From Topomyia yanbarensis (Eukaryota > Arthropoda > Insecta > Diptera > Culicidae), in the NCBI RefSeq assembly GCF_030247195.1, contig NC_080671.1:85310370-85374369 (forward strand): a stretch of DNA of 64,000 nt. Reading direction: 5' to 3'. The notes beneath the pieces are model-generated. The model saw only the letters and a list, made by a program, of their open reading frames with translations, was not told the DNA's origin and did not search any database. Every line of letters begins with the position of its first letter. Within the stretch, counting starts at the first letter, position 1. The position numbers and the translations under genes were made by a program. This document shows positions 48,712 through 59,429 of the stretch, one piece after another.

Positions 48712-49330
48712 ACATTTCTTACAAAAGAAATGTATAGGATTCGCTCAAACTTTGACAACTTTTTCCGAGGTCCGGAGGGCCAAGTCTCATATACCAATCG
48801 ACTCAGCTCGACAAATTGAGACAATGTCTGTATGTGTGTGTGTGTGTATGTGTGTATGTACAAAATGTCATGCAATTATCTCAGCAATGGCTGAACCGAT
48901 CTTAATGAAATTAGTTTCAAATGAAAGGCCTAACGTTGCCATTTGACACTATTATTTTTGATTTTCGATATGTTGTTTACTTTCTGAGATATGGGCGATT
49001 TTGTCAAAACACAGCAGGTTTTTTGCAAATAACTTTCGAACAATACAATATTGTCCCACAAACTGCACATAAATAGAAAGCTTGTAAAAATACCTTTCTA
49101 ACAAGCTATAGATTGTCTAAATCCGTGCACGAGCGGCGGAGATATTAGACATTTTGTATTTTTAGTCCTCGCTTACCAATTTCCACCAATTAAAAATGAG
49201 ATTGTTTCATACAGAGTATTGCTTCACTGGTGTTTTAGGGGCAAAACCAAACCGATTTTGAATATCGTGGTATGGAAACACATCTACGTGATTCAAGGAA
49301 TTCGATGATGAGAACATTTTGTGAATTACC
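48712..49330. repeat. Dispersed mosquito-type repeat with GT microsatellite
   Basis: It begins 'tttcttacaaaagaaatgta' and contains 'ggccaagtctcatatacc' and 'tcagctcgacaaattgag'. A (GT/GTAT)n tract follows at about 48828-48860, then 'atctcagcaatggctgaacc'. The head resembles the repeats at 27191 and 54600. No coding sequence. Confidence 0.55.
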
Positions 49331-49749
49331 TTTATAATAAATGAACTATTTCTCAAAAATCAATATATAAGTTCACTTCAAAGACAAAACAATGTGTTGA
49401 TAAAGAAACAGTGAGTTCTAGTATTTATTCCTTGGATTAGGCATTGCGTTCAATCATGAGGTAAATGTTGGATGGTATATCAATACACAGATCAACAAGT
49501 AATTCACCTAGTAGTGAGATAAAAGATTTCTAATATAATTATACTTGTGGCGTCACCGAAAGCAACTGTATGTTTGAAGCCCAAAAATCTAGCGAAAATT
49601 TAGCTCTTTTGCAAGATTTAGGTTATACTGGTTATGGAGCAAAAATTACTACTTACATTATTTATAATAAGAATGAAAGAATCAATATATCATAATAATA
49701 TACCTATAAAAATAATGTCACTGCATTAACCATCATTTGCCATTCCTCA
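49331..49749. other. Intergenic, no gene seen
   Basis: AT-rich sequence without a supported feature. Confidence 0.35.
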
Positions 49750-49774
49750 CCCCCCCCCCCCCCCCCCATCTCTC

Positions 49775-49837
<63 letters not shown>

Positions 49838-49856
49838 TTCTCTCTCTGTCTGTCTT
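49750..49856. repeat. Poly-C and CT microsatellite
   Basis: Eighteen C (49750-49767) are followed by about 85 bases of mostly TC dinucleotides with a few interruptions. Confidence 0.95.
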
Positions 49857-50189
49857 CTATCGCATCTATCTAGCTATTTCTGTATGCATTTCTAAGTTGT
49901 GTGATAAGATCTTCTGCCAATCTGAAATATTTATTAATTGTAATTGCGAAGGTTTGAGAAAACAAAACTATTTTTTGTCTGCTGCTACATCAACTCAACT
50001 TTAATTCAATTGTATTCAAAGCCTGTATCTACACTATAATTAAGGAAATTCACGGCTATATCAAAAAAATATTTGGCTTAACTGGGTAATATGAAAGTTT
50101 GGCGATGGAAATTTTCAAAAGAGACATTCCACGTGCGATATTTAAACTATTCGTATCTCTATTTTGAATGAAATATATGCTCAAAGACT

Positions 50190-50672
50190 GAAAGCTGAAG
50201 CCAGGATTTTGAAGACAAAATACATGAGAGGAAGAGGTTCTAGAGACGACAATGTGAACCTCCCACCCGAGTTCGGATTGACGGTGACGAAATCGAGATG
50301 GTCGACGAATTCATGTATTTGGGCTCACTGGTAACCGACGACAATGCTAACAGCAGAGAAATTCAGAGACGGATCATAGCGGGAAATCGTGCCTACTTTG
50401 GACTCCAGAGGACGCTTCGGTCGAACAAAATTCGCCGCCGCACGAAGTTGATTATCTTCAAGACGCTGATTAGATCGGTGGTCCTCTACGGCCACGAGAC
50501 CTGGACTATCCTCGTGGAGGACCAACGCACCCTTGGAGTTTTCGAACGAAAAGTGTTGCGTACCATCTATGGTGGCGTGCAGATGGAAGACGGAACGTGG
50601 CGCAGGCGAATGAACCATGAGTTGTATCAGCTGCACATTCGTTGTATTGGTACGAACTTTCATGAAAAATAA
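50190..50672 (+). pseudogene. RTE-like non-LTR RT, C-terminal fragment
   Basis: The + strand reads EFMYLGSLVTDDNANSREIQ, RRIIAGNRAYFGLQRTLRS, TKLIIFKTLIRSVVLYGHET and FERKVLRTIYGG. This is the RT thumb region of an RTE-type element. The catalytic part is absent and the frame ends early. It lies inside the interval between gypsy pol and gag, on the opposite strand. Confidence 0.75.
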
Positions 50673-51379
50673 CGGATCAAAGACCAAAAATATCCACAAA
50701 TTAGATCCAGGAAAAGAAGTCCCCAAAGTACCCACTCTCGATGGGGGATGCAACTACAATGTGTCTTCTAACTTATCGTCGTCCATATTTGGATATACTG
50801 AGTAGTTTGAACCATTTCTTTTTCACTATATTGGTCTGTATAGGACTTATTTATCCATATTTCCTGCACGAGAATTCCGAACGAAACTATACAAACGCGG
50901 CTTTTATGCAATCGACATAGCCTAGACATTTCACACTATTTACTTCAATGCAAATAAAAACTTTGAAATATCTTCCTGTCTCATTCACGAATCGCATTCT
51001 CCCTCTGTCGTTCTCTGTTCAAGGGGCTTGAAAGCACATGTGACCTTGTCTCACTTTACTATATTCAATTGCGCGTTAAAATACTGGACCAGTAAATTCT
51101 GTTCTGCACATAAATCTTTTTTCGGGAATATGTGACCAAAAAGTAAACTTTGAATTCGTCAAGTAAAGAAGCATGAAAACAAAAAGAATAAAACCAAAAA
51201 AAGATGGAAGCCCTAGAAAGTCCATTGCATATTTATTAGCCTTTTCTCAGAAGATGGGATTTTCAAAAACATTTCAAAACTCTCTGATGCAATGGTTTTC
51301 AAATTCGTACAATCCGGTTTATTCATTTTCTTTATTCAAAAATGTGTTTGGCTTCAAATATATGACCATTTCATTTTAA
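50673..51379. other. Intergenic, no gene seen
   Basis: AT-rich sequence. The frame at 51173-51379 has no recognisable content. Confidence 0.35.
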
Positions 51380-51889
51380 TTAATTATTTCATTCCGCATC
51401 TTTTTATTCGTTTTGTTCATCTGCGTTCATTTTACTTATTTTATTCGTTTCATTCTTTGGATTCACTCTGATCAGTTTATTCTTTTTGTGCATTTTACTC
51501 ATATCATTCATTGTTTTCATTGTATGCATTTTATTAATTTTTTCCAGTTTATTCATTTTGTTCAGTTTCTTCATTTTAATAATCTGACTACTTTTTCAGT
51601 TTTAATCATTTCATCCAAATAATTTATTTGATTCAATTTATTTCTTTATATTAATTTATAACATTTTCTGTTGTTCAATTTTTCATTTTAATCAATGCAT
51701 TTAATTCTGCTCATTTTCTTCTTTTTATTCATTTTATCACTTCAGCTCATTTTGTTTATTTGATTCGTTTGTTTTATTTATGCATTTCATTTATTTTTTA
51801 CTTCATTCATTTTGTTCATCCATTCTTTTTATTCATTTGATCCATCTCATTAATTTGAATTATTGTATTCACTGGATGAATTAAATCAA
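51380..51889. repeat. Low-complexity TTCATTT-rich sequence
   Basis: Imperfect 'attcattttattcatt' words surround the purer minisatellite and probably represent its diverged flank. Confidence 0.6.
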
Positions 51890-52305
51890 CTTGATTCATT
51901 TGATTCATTTAATTAATTTGATTCATGTGATTCATGTGGCTCATTTGATTCATACGATTCATTTGATTTATTTGATTCATTTGATTCATTTGATTCATTT
52001 GATTCATTTGATTCATTTGATTAATTTGATTCATTTGATACATTTGATTCATTTGATTCATTTGATTCATTTGATTCATTTGATTCATTTGATTCATTTG
52101 AATCATTTGAATCATTAGAATCATTTGAATCATTTGAATCATTTGATTCATTTGCTTCATTTGCTTCATTTGATTTATTTGATTTATTTGATTTATTTGA
52201 TTTATTTAATTCATTTGATTCATTTGATTCATTTGATTCATTTGATTCATTTAATTCATTTGATTCATTTGATTCATTTGATTCATTTGATTTATCTGAT
52301 TCGTT
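51890..52305. repeat. 9-bp minisatellite (TTTGATTCA)n
   Basis: About 45 copies of TTTGATTCA with few variants. Because 9 is a multiple of 3, all frames stay open (HLIHLI or QMNQMN), which explains the long frames on both strands. They are not proteins. Confidence 0.95.
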
Positions 52306-52860
52306 TTATTCGTATCTTTAATTTTATGCATTTCATGTTCAGTCATTCGTTTTATTTCATTCAATTTGTTAGTATGAGTCAATTTATTCTATTAATCTTA
52401 TAACTATTTCTAAATATAATCTTAATTTTTATGTAATAACCTAATCTAATTTGATTCGTGTATTTGGATCAAAATTATAATGATTTCCATTAATTTTTCT
52501 ACTCTTTTATAAATTTAAAAACCTATTGTTTCATTTTTTGCTTTACTTTTTTATTTCGGTCGTTTTGTTGATTTCTATAATTTATTTAGTTTATTCGAGA
52601 TTTTATTCGTGCAAAACTAGAAACTGTTTTCATCCCACCTCTAATTGGGTGCCTACTTCTCGTGAGCTCTGCAAACTAATCCAATGGTGAAATGTGTAAG
52701 AAATGTCTCATCTCACTGCTAGGTGGATTAAATAGGTTTTTTACTTACCAATCAATTTAGAAATCGTACATAGAGTTGATTTTTTTAATACTTTTTTTAG
52801 GAACTGTTGGTCTATTATATAGTAATGAAGGAGTAAAAAAATGTTTATTCAGTGGATTCA
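52306..52860. other. Spacer next to gypsy gag
   Basis: AT-rich with no gene. A donor-like CCAGTAAGTG on the minus strand (about 52860-52869) borders the gag remnant. Confidence 0.35.
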
Positions 52861-52877
52861 CTTACTGGTTGAATAGA

Positions 52878-53545
52878 TTACGTGTCGTCTTTCACTTCGT
52901 CTATTAGTGCTATCTTTCGAGGAATATTTTCCAATGGCTCTGCTGTTGGTCGCTTAATACCTGGACCATTACTACGTGAACGACACGCTCGTTGAATATG
53001 ACCATCAATCCCACAATAGTTACACTTTTTCTCTCTGTGACTGCAGTCATGAGCTGCATGATATATGCTATTACAACGCCAGCATTTCTCATTTCGTGAT
53101 GGGTACAAAGAAGGGCCACCACCAGTGTAGTACTGTCTACCCCTCGGAGCTCGAAATCCACCTCTAAGTGGCCTGTTACCGTAGTTTTGAAAATTGCGCT
53201 GTGGATTAAAGTTGAATGGGCGGTTCGTGGACTTTGAAAATGATGCACCAACGGATGCGACGACTGCGTGCCCTGGGTTTGCATACTTGTTTCGAACAAA
53301 CTCTTCATTTAGCTTAATTGCTTAGATTTTGCGCACTTTGTCGACGAGGTCTGTAAAGCATTGTTTGCGGCTCAACATTTTCAGTGATGCTGTCCGTACT
53401 TCACGGTTTGTAGCATGTTCGGCAATTGTTGCGACAATTTGTTCAAATTCTTTTGACCCCTCGAACTCACACAGTCGAGCTACTGATCCGACCCGTGTTA
53501 TATACGATAAATCGGCTTCATCATTTGGATCAACAATGCTAGTTT
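52878..53545 (-). pseudogene. Ty3/gypsy gag fragment with two zinc knuckles
   Basis: On the minus strand from about 53535: TSIVDPNDEADLSYITRVGS, FEQIVATIAEHATNREVR, CFTDLVDKVRKI, a stop at about 53325, then LNEEFVRNKYANPGHAV. After a Gly/Arg-rich stretch come the knuckles CWRCNSIYHAAHDC and CNYCGIDGHIQRAC. The frame ends EVKDDT and a stop at 52878. It fits the gag of the same element as 47557-48687. Confidence 0.8.
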
Positions 53546-53589
53546 GCGATCAATCATGTAATAAAGTAAATAAAGTTACCTGGTGAATA

Positions 53590-54425
53590 TGTCGGGGAGG
53601 TTAACGCTCCAGTTACCGTCACGCGACGTTTCGGACGTTTTTGACAATAGCAGCTAAACGCAGGTTTTTATGCAATAACCACCAGGATATGAGGAAAAGG
53701 GGTCTAAGCAAAGTGCACTCGCCTACATCGCTGCTGGATCAGACGGTCATCATTCAACTAGTGCCTCATGAATCTGATATCGCCATGTCGTCACGCAGCT
53801 TCCGACGTCACTACTTTCCGTACAAAACTTCTTTCCCGTTGACTCCCGGTCCCGACGTTAGTGTGCCTCGTCGGCTGGGTAAGCAGCACTTTCCTTTCGA
53901 CCAGGTGAATCCGCTTCTTCTTCTGCGAACACAACCCCGAAACACTCAGCTAGTGGCTTTTCCCGGTCGCTCCACTTGCCTTCCTCAGATTTCACTCTTT
54001 GCACGGTTCCGTCTGTCCTTCAGAACGTAGCTCCTCGTCTCGGTCACGTACCCTGAACACGACCTCCTCACTCGCGCACCAAAGCGATAAAATGTCCCAA
54101 GCACTGTCTAAGGTGTTTCTTCTGATCGTGTACTGGCAGTCCCGCCCAGTTCATAGTCACGCAATCAGCAAAACGTTGCCCGCTGCCTTACCACCGTACA
54201 ACGTAACCTGACGGCTACCAACATGACGAGCAATGGGTCCAAATATTTCCAGCATGAATCAACGAACGTTTCCCTTTCCGTGGCTGGTTTCAGCTGCGGA
54301 CGTTTTTAAATCCTGCAACCTCATTTATCAATTTTCCCATGGAGATAGAATTTTCCCATGGAGAGCTTTTTGTGTAACAAACGAAAATAATTTCATCGTC
54401 CTTCTTGGTGTGGCTTTCGATTAGC
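53590..54425. other. GC-richer region, content unresolved
   Basis: Several open + frames (53641-54030, 53999-54211) overlap here, but none shows a domain, and their composition is Ser/Pro/Arg-rich as in untranslated sequence. On the minus strand it would lie upstream of the gypsy gag and might be its leader or LTR. Left unassigned. Confidence 0.3.
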
Positions 54426-54596
54426 GATAGGATTTCCATATTAACTGATTTTTTATGTTTTCGAAAATTACTGGTTTGATCGCTACTTTTAACAATTATT
54501 TGTTTTCAATATCATTGTTCACTGGTAAAGTCGCAGAATTGATAATTAGCAAGAGCACAGGTGATTCCAGTTAATAGAGGGATTCTTCTAATTCAA

Positions 54597-54700
54597 TTCT
54601 TTTTGCCTTTCTCATATAAAGAAAGGCTATTCAATCACTGTAAAAATCGACTTTTTTCATTATGTATTCATTCTAATAAGAGCGGGTTCCTGATGTTTTG
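54597..54700. repeat. Dispersed repeat head
   Basis: 'tttgcctttctcatataaag' followed by 'aaaggctattcaatcactgt', a head common to the repeats at 27191, 48712 and 57160. Confidence 0.45.
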
Positions 54701-54861
54701 TCATTCGAATGGAACCTTACCGATACGGCTCATAAGCATGGTATAAACTAACATGTTGGCATTTCACCATCTGTTATACAATCCTCATTTGGACCTGCTT
54801 CCAGCAGGCATACTCGAACTTTCTGCTTCGCAGCTTACGTCAAATGAAAGATGGAACAATT

Positions 54862-54955
54862 GGGTCATTAAATGAAGAATAAAATTCTCCTTTTATTTCG
54901 TAAACCGGTAGAGCTCATCTTTCTAAATATAACAATATATATCTTCAAACCTAGG
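54862..54955. repeat. ~95-bp repeat shared with 32945-33049
   Basis: Same order of blocks: 'ttaaatgaagaataaaatt', 'taaaccggtagagctcatct' and 'tataacaatata'. Confidence 0.6.
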
Positions 54956-55886
54956 GACAGATCACTCTAGAAATGTATAACAAATTTGCATCAAATTAGA
55001 AAAAATGCATTTAATTTCCATTTTTGCATCAACTTTGCAATCCCTTGCAGAAAAGTTTGTTTAACAAACGTCCTAAGCTGATTCACTTTGTTCGACGTTT
55101 TGTTGAATGTAGGGCTAATTTTTTGTAGGGTTTTGATGTCTTACACGCAACGCAAAATATATTGCACGCAACGCAAAATATATTATGAATTTCTTTCTCG
55201 AAAGCACGTATTTGGTTTGGTTCAACAAATACTTTTAAATAGAACCATTGTTGAAACAAAATAAGATTTGTTAGATCTAACTGTTACAGTCGTGATTCGC
55301 TTGTTGGACATTTTTTAACTGAACCGCTTTTTAGTTGGACCTCCGCTAGTTGGACCATTGTCCAACTAAAAAGCATCTGAACGGCAAAATCTCATGTCAA
55401 ATTAACTTTGACAATCAATCTGACAATATTTAGAGATGTGAATAGATGCATTTACACTGCCAATATCTCCTTTGGAGAATTTTTGACATTTGTCAGACGG
55501 TCCAAATAGCGAATCAAATTCGTTAGTTGGACAAGGCTTTGGCTCAACCAGCGAATCACGACTGTACCTTTGTTAGAATCCAACAGAATCTTTGCTTGAT
55601 TTCAACTAAATTTGAGTTGTTCTCTCCGTTGGTTAATACTAAAGACTTTTTTGTATCTTCGAACCTGTTTGTTGGTTAAACCAAATACAAATTTGCATTT
55701 GGTTAAACTTATCATGATTTTGTTGTTTCAAACGAAATATTTGTTGAATCTATCGAAAAGTCAACAAATGAATTTGTTGATAATTTGAAGCAACAGTATT
55801 GATTGAATCTAACCTGAAGCTTGTGTGTCACTATATCAAACGGAAAAATTGTTAATCAAAACCGTTCAATCTTACTGATTTTTTTC
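54956..55886. repeat. AT-rich repeat with TTGTTGAAT words
   Basis: Words such as 'tttgttgaa' and 'caacaaa' are dense on both strands and the right end reads 'tttttttctgcg'. It resembles 41730-43345. It is interrupted by the pogo-type MITE at 55287-55564. Confidence 0.5.
55287..55564. mobile_element. pogo/Tc1-type MITE, copy 2
   Basis: The ends CAGTCGTGATTCGCT and AGCGAATCACGACTG are perfect inverted repeats flanked by TA on both sides. 278 bp. 'tagttggac' words are repeated near both ends. Same family as 46696-46933. Confidence 0.85.
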
Positions 55887-56147
55887 TGCGAGTGGAAAAG
55901 AAACTTTCAATATTAAAATGTTGCTACCTTTCCACTTCTACTTGTTCTGCACAAATTTTCAATGCACGAACCACAGCACCAGTGGGCATCACTATATACT
56001 CCGGCGGATTTGTCATCCATTTTGTACTAAAAGGTCAACATCCCATCAAACGTCAAAGCCGGTTTGCGTTGTCAGCGGCGCAACAGCAAGCGACGAACGA
56101 ACAAAAGCCGGCTAAATTTCATTTTCTCTCTCGTCCTTGCCGCGATC

Positions 56148-56814
56148 AGTTCGTTCGGGAGCGGTTTGCTCCGCCGTGTGTGACAGATTTTCAACTTTGA
56201 TTTTGGTGTGCAGTTTGCTGACATTTTTGTTTTAAAACGGAACTCCAGCTTGGACACTTTGTTGCAGTGCGATGAATTATTTTGCTAGCTTTTTTATGGT
56301 GACACTTTTAATTTCCGTAATCAAGCTGGGGGAGACTGCGTTTCTGATGCGTCGAGCGAGTTTTCACATCCTCGTACAGTAGAAAGGAGTGGGCGTCATC
56401 GAAGGACGAAACGCGTTCCAGAGCAAAAAGAAGCTTTCGCGCAGGAGAAGGAATAATCCATCAGAAGGCGATAAAAAAAAAAGAAGTGAAATAGGCTGCG
56501 GCGGCTGGAGTTGTGTTCGTGCGAGAGTGGCACAATTTCTGGTCGAGTTCTGCGGAGCTGCTGATGTAGAGTGCGCAAGGGTGTGCGTGAATTCTGCCAT
56601 TTGCCATCCATCAGCCACATTTTCTCCATTCTTTTGGCATGCACCGCACAAAGAAGTAACCGAAAAAACGAGACTTAATCCGTAGACCTGTTAAGTAGTT
56701 TTACCCAAAAAACGTTAAGTGCTCAAGTTTGACTGCTTCGCGAGTGAATTTGGCTTTGATAAGTGCCTGCCCATGGTGACGGATCGTCGTTGGACAAAGG
56801 GTATCAGCTGAGGG
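56148..56814 (+). promoter_or_regulatory. Possible promoter and untranslated first exon
   Basis: A GC-richer island stands out from its AT-rich flanks. TCAGTT at 56146-56151 is an arthropod-type initiator match, and a strong donor GGG|GTAAGT lies at 56814/56815. Frames between are short and lack domains, so the exon would be non-coding, with the coding exons beyond the window. Evidence is positional only; no TATA box and no good DPE was found. Confidence 0.35.
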
Positions 56815-57574
56815 GTAAGTTTTGTTCTTTGGTTTTTTGTGGAATCGTTTTTCTATTGTGAATGGTGCAATAGTTCCGGTTACAGAGCTCTGCTAGTCCT
56901 GAGCAGTTGGACAGTGCTGGAACCAAAAAATGCAACTCATTTGTTTAATACAAAGTGCACCGGAGCTGCATTTTCACTTGCTTTTTGCAATCAGCGGTAG
57001 AGTTTACCAGTGTTGCTGGCTTCTCGGTGCACAATGCACAGAAAAATAATGTATAAATTAGATCAAATTAAAGAATGCACCATTGATATTGATACAGTTG
57101 AAATATCTTATATTGTTTAAATTCCAGAAAAAAATGTAAAAGAATTGAATTTTTCCCTTTCTCAATAGAAAGGTATTGCAATTTTTATTTTGGCAATTTT
57201 GCATCTTTAAGACAAAGAAAATTTAATTGAGACAGGATTTACTCGAATTTGGCTTGATCCGTCTGCTAGAGCTCATAAAATATTTTTATATAAGGCTGAC
57301 AAAATCGGGTCGTCGAAAAGTTACAAATTCGATGGCTGAAAATATGCCGGGAGGGGGGTAATAAATTTGGATCTTCACTGTATTGTGTTACCGTCAGGGA
57401 TGCCAGGTTCACAGATATATCTGTGTTACACAGATTTTCAAGGCACTGCACCCCGATTTTGAAAACTGCGCTGGTTTACGCAGTTTTATGAAATAATTCA
57501 TAGATTTCTGCAGCTTATTTGTTTATTTGTTGTATCGCCCCAATGGTGTTACTTAAACTAATTACATAAAGGAT
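56815..57574. other. Probable intron or intergenic
   Basis: No gene. 'cagaaaaataatgtataaat' at about 57040 and 'ttctcaatagaaaggtat' at about 57157 mark dispersed repeat ends. 57395-57500 resembles 11270-11480. Confidence 0.35.
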
Positions 57575-58090
57575 GGCCACACTGTTCAAAATTCGCTGAA
57601 GTCCGGTATCAGTGCTCTGACGACCATAGTTGGTTCTCATGAATGGAAATCGCAGCAGAGTTAGAAAGGGAAATTCGCCCTGGCAGACGGTCCGGGACGA
57701 ACAGGGCTCGAGAGCAGTCCCTCCGGATGCCTAGAGCGTTGAGCTGTATTAACTGACAATGGTTTCCATAACTCGGCAGCTGAAATCTGTTCCGCCGAAG
57801 AAGTTGTGATAGTGCGATGTGTATGAACCGGTATTGGACAGCATCGATTCTCTCAACCCCGTTCTTGTAGTACGGATTGCAAAAAACGAAATGATACACT
57901 AGTGCTGAGGTGAGATAACCAACGCACAAAAAAGCGATTTAGGACAGTATACGTCCCTAAACTTTTTGCGCTATTCGGAAGATGGACCCAAGGTGTCCCC
58001 TTACCCGCGATGTATGAAGTTTACTAGCTGGTCTGGTTTGAACGTTAGTACCGAATCCATAATGGCTCCAAGATCCTTGATGTGAGAGTG
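57575..58090 (-). mobile_element. Jockey-like RT, C-terminal part (left half)
   Basis: The minus strand reads SHIKDLGAIMDSVLTFKP (about 58085) and then VYHFVFCNPYYKNGVERIDA and LPSYGNHCQLIQLNALGIRR (57930-57610). These are the RT thumb segments of a Jockey-type element. It continues at 59430 after an insertion. Confidence 0.75.
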
Positions 58091-58169
58091 GTTTTTTTCC
58101 TTGCTTATTTGACACGGCCCATGCCGCATGGACCATGCGTTAGCATAACTGAGCCGTGGGTCTTTTATG

Positions 58170-59427
58170 ATTTTTGCGATATGTAAAAATTAAAATTAGC
58201 TTCCATGTGTCCATCGGGTCTTGTTGACGCAGCTTGCTGCTGCGTGTTTAGGTCCTCATCTTTGGTGGTGAAACATAGGGTGCGCCATCAACCGCACCTT
58301 GGGGGTCATTCGGTCCGCCTTCTCTTGCATTTTCGTTCACGTCCATGTCGTCATCGGTACTGCATTCATGATGTTCACGGTCCGATGTTCGTGTTTGTTT
58401 CTTGTACTTACGGGTCGCTGTTGTAAATCCTTCGTCATCGGTGGTACTTGGTTCTTTATTGCTGGTGTTGGTTGTTGGTTTAGAGGTATTTGGAGTAATC
58501 GTTGTTACTACGCTGTTTGAAATGGCAGCTGGTGTTTGTAACTTCCTGGTCCGCAGTTGTTGGTTTAACAACCGGTTGTGGTTTAGCATACGATGATTGT
58601 ATACCGGTTTTGGTCGTAGCAGGTGGAATTTCCTTAGCAGTCTCTGCGCAAGGTTTTCCGTGGTGTAGCGGCTTATCACAATACTGGCATGTAGGAATTT
58701 GCCCTGGGTACGTGATCAGTGTTCGTTGAGAATATTGAGCACCTCGAGGTGATGTGGATGTGAAAGTCAAGTAAGAGCGAATTTGTTTTGTCGGACACAT
58801 TCTCACCACACGAACGCCGTTCCGGAGTCCTGGGAAGAAGTTCCTCCAAGTATCTTCCGTAACACTATTCACCTCTCTGTATTTTGACATGATATTTTTT
58901 TGATAACGGATAGTACGTGGTGCTAGGTCATGTATCTTTATTTCAATGCTGTCAACATCTACATACGTCGGGATACTGTATAAAATATCATTACATTTGA
59001 CGACGTGTTTCACGTTGTTCTGGGAAGCGACTGATTCTGCTTGACTAATGTTTTTGAACATAATCAGTACCGCATGACGTAAATGATGGAATTGCATCGC
59101 CTTAACTTCTGCTAGATTGAGCTTCATGTTCACTTTCAACATTTGCTCCACTTCACGAATTGAAGGTCTCACCGGACATTTCGAGTAGTCAACAGCAACA
59201 CAGTTTGCCCGCAACGGGACATACTATTGCTTTGTATTGTCACTCATTGTTCACGTTTCACACACTAGGTAGAAGGAATCAATTTTTGCCTTTGCAAATA
59301 GCCCAAGCGGCGCGCGAGTAAATTTGATTACTTGCCCTGCTATAGCGGCAGAGCGATTTCTAGTGTCTGGACTGAGCGAGACGAGAAACCGATCTGATGT
59401 GAAAGTGGTTTGAAATGCTCGAGTCGA
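58170..59427 (-). mobile_element. LOA-like non-LTR ORF1 inserted in the Jockey-like RT
   Basis: The minus strand has a start codon near 59251, a stop at codon 8, and then a long frame (59214-58480): VRPSIREVEQMLKVNMKLNL, FHHLRHAVLIMFK, KHVVKCNDILYSIPTYVDV and a knuckle CQYCDKPLHHGKPC. A frameshift leads into a Thr/Ser-rich acidic C-terminus ending at 58248. This ORF1 type accompanies LOA-clade elements in mosquitoes as far as I recognise it; the clade is not certain. No ORF2 follows, so only the 5' part was retained. Confidence 0.65.
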
Positions 59428-59429
59428 CC

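Noticed and set aside
51891..52403. Long frames on both strands (His-Leu-Ile and Gln-Met-Asn repeats)
   Set aside because: They are translations of a 9-bp minisatellite, which keeps every frame open.
56389..56685. 98-codon + frame
   Set aside because: Basic, low-information composition inside a likely untranslated exon; the opposite strand is equally open.
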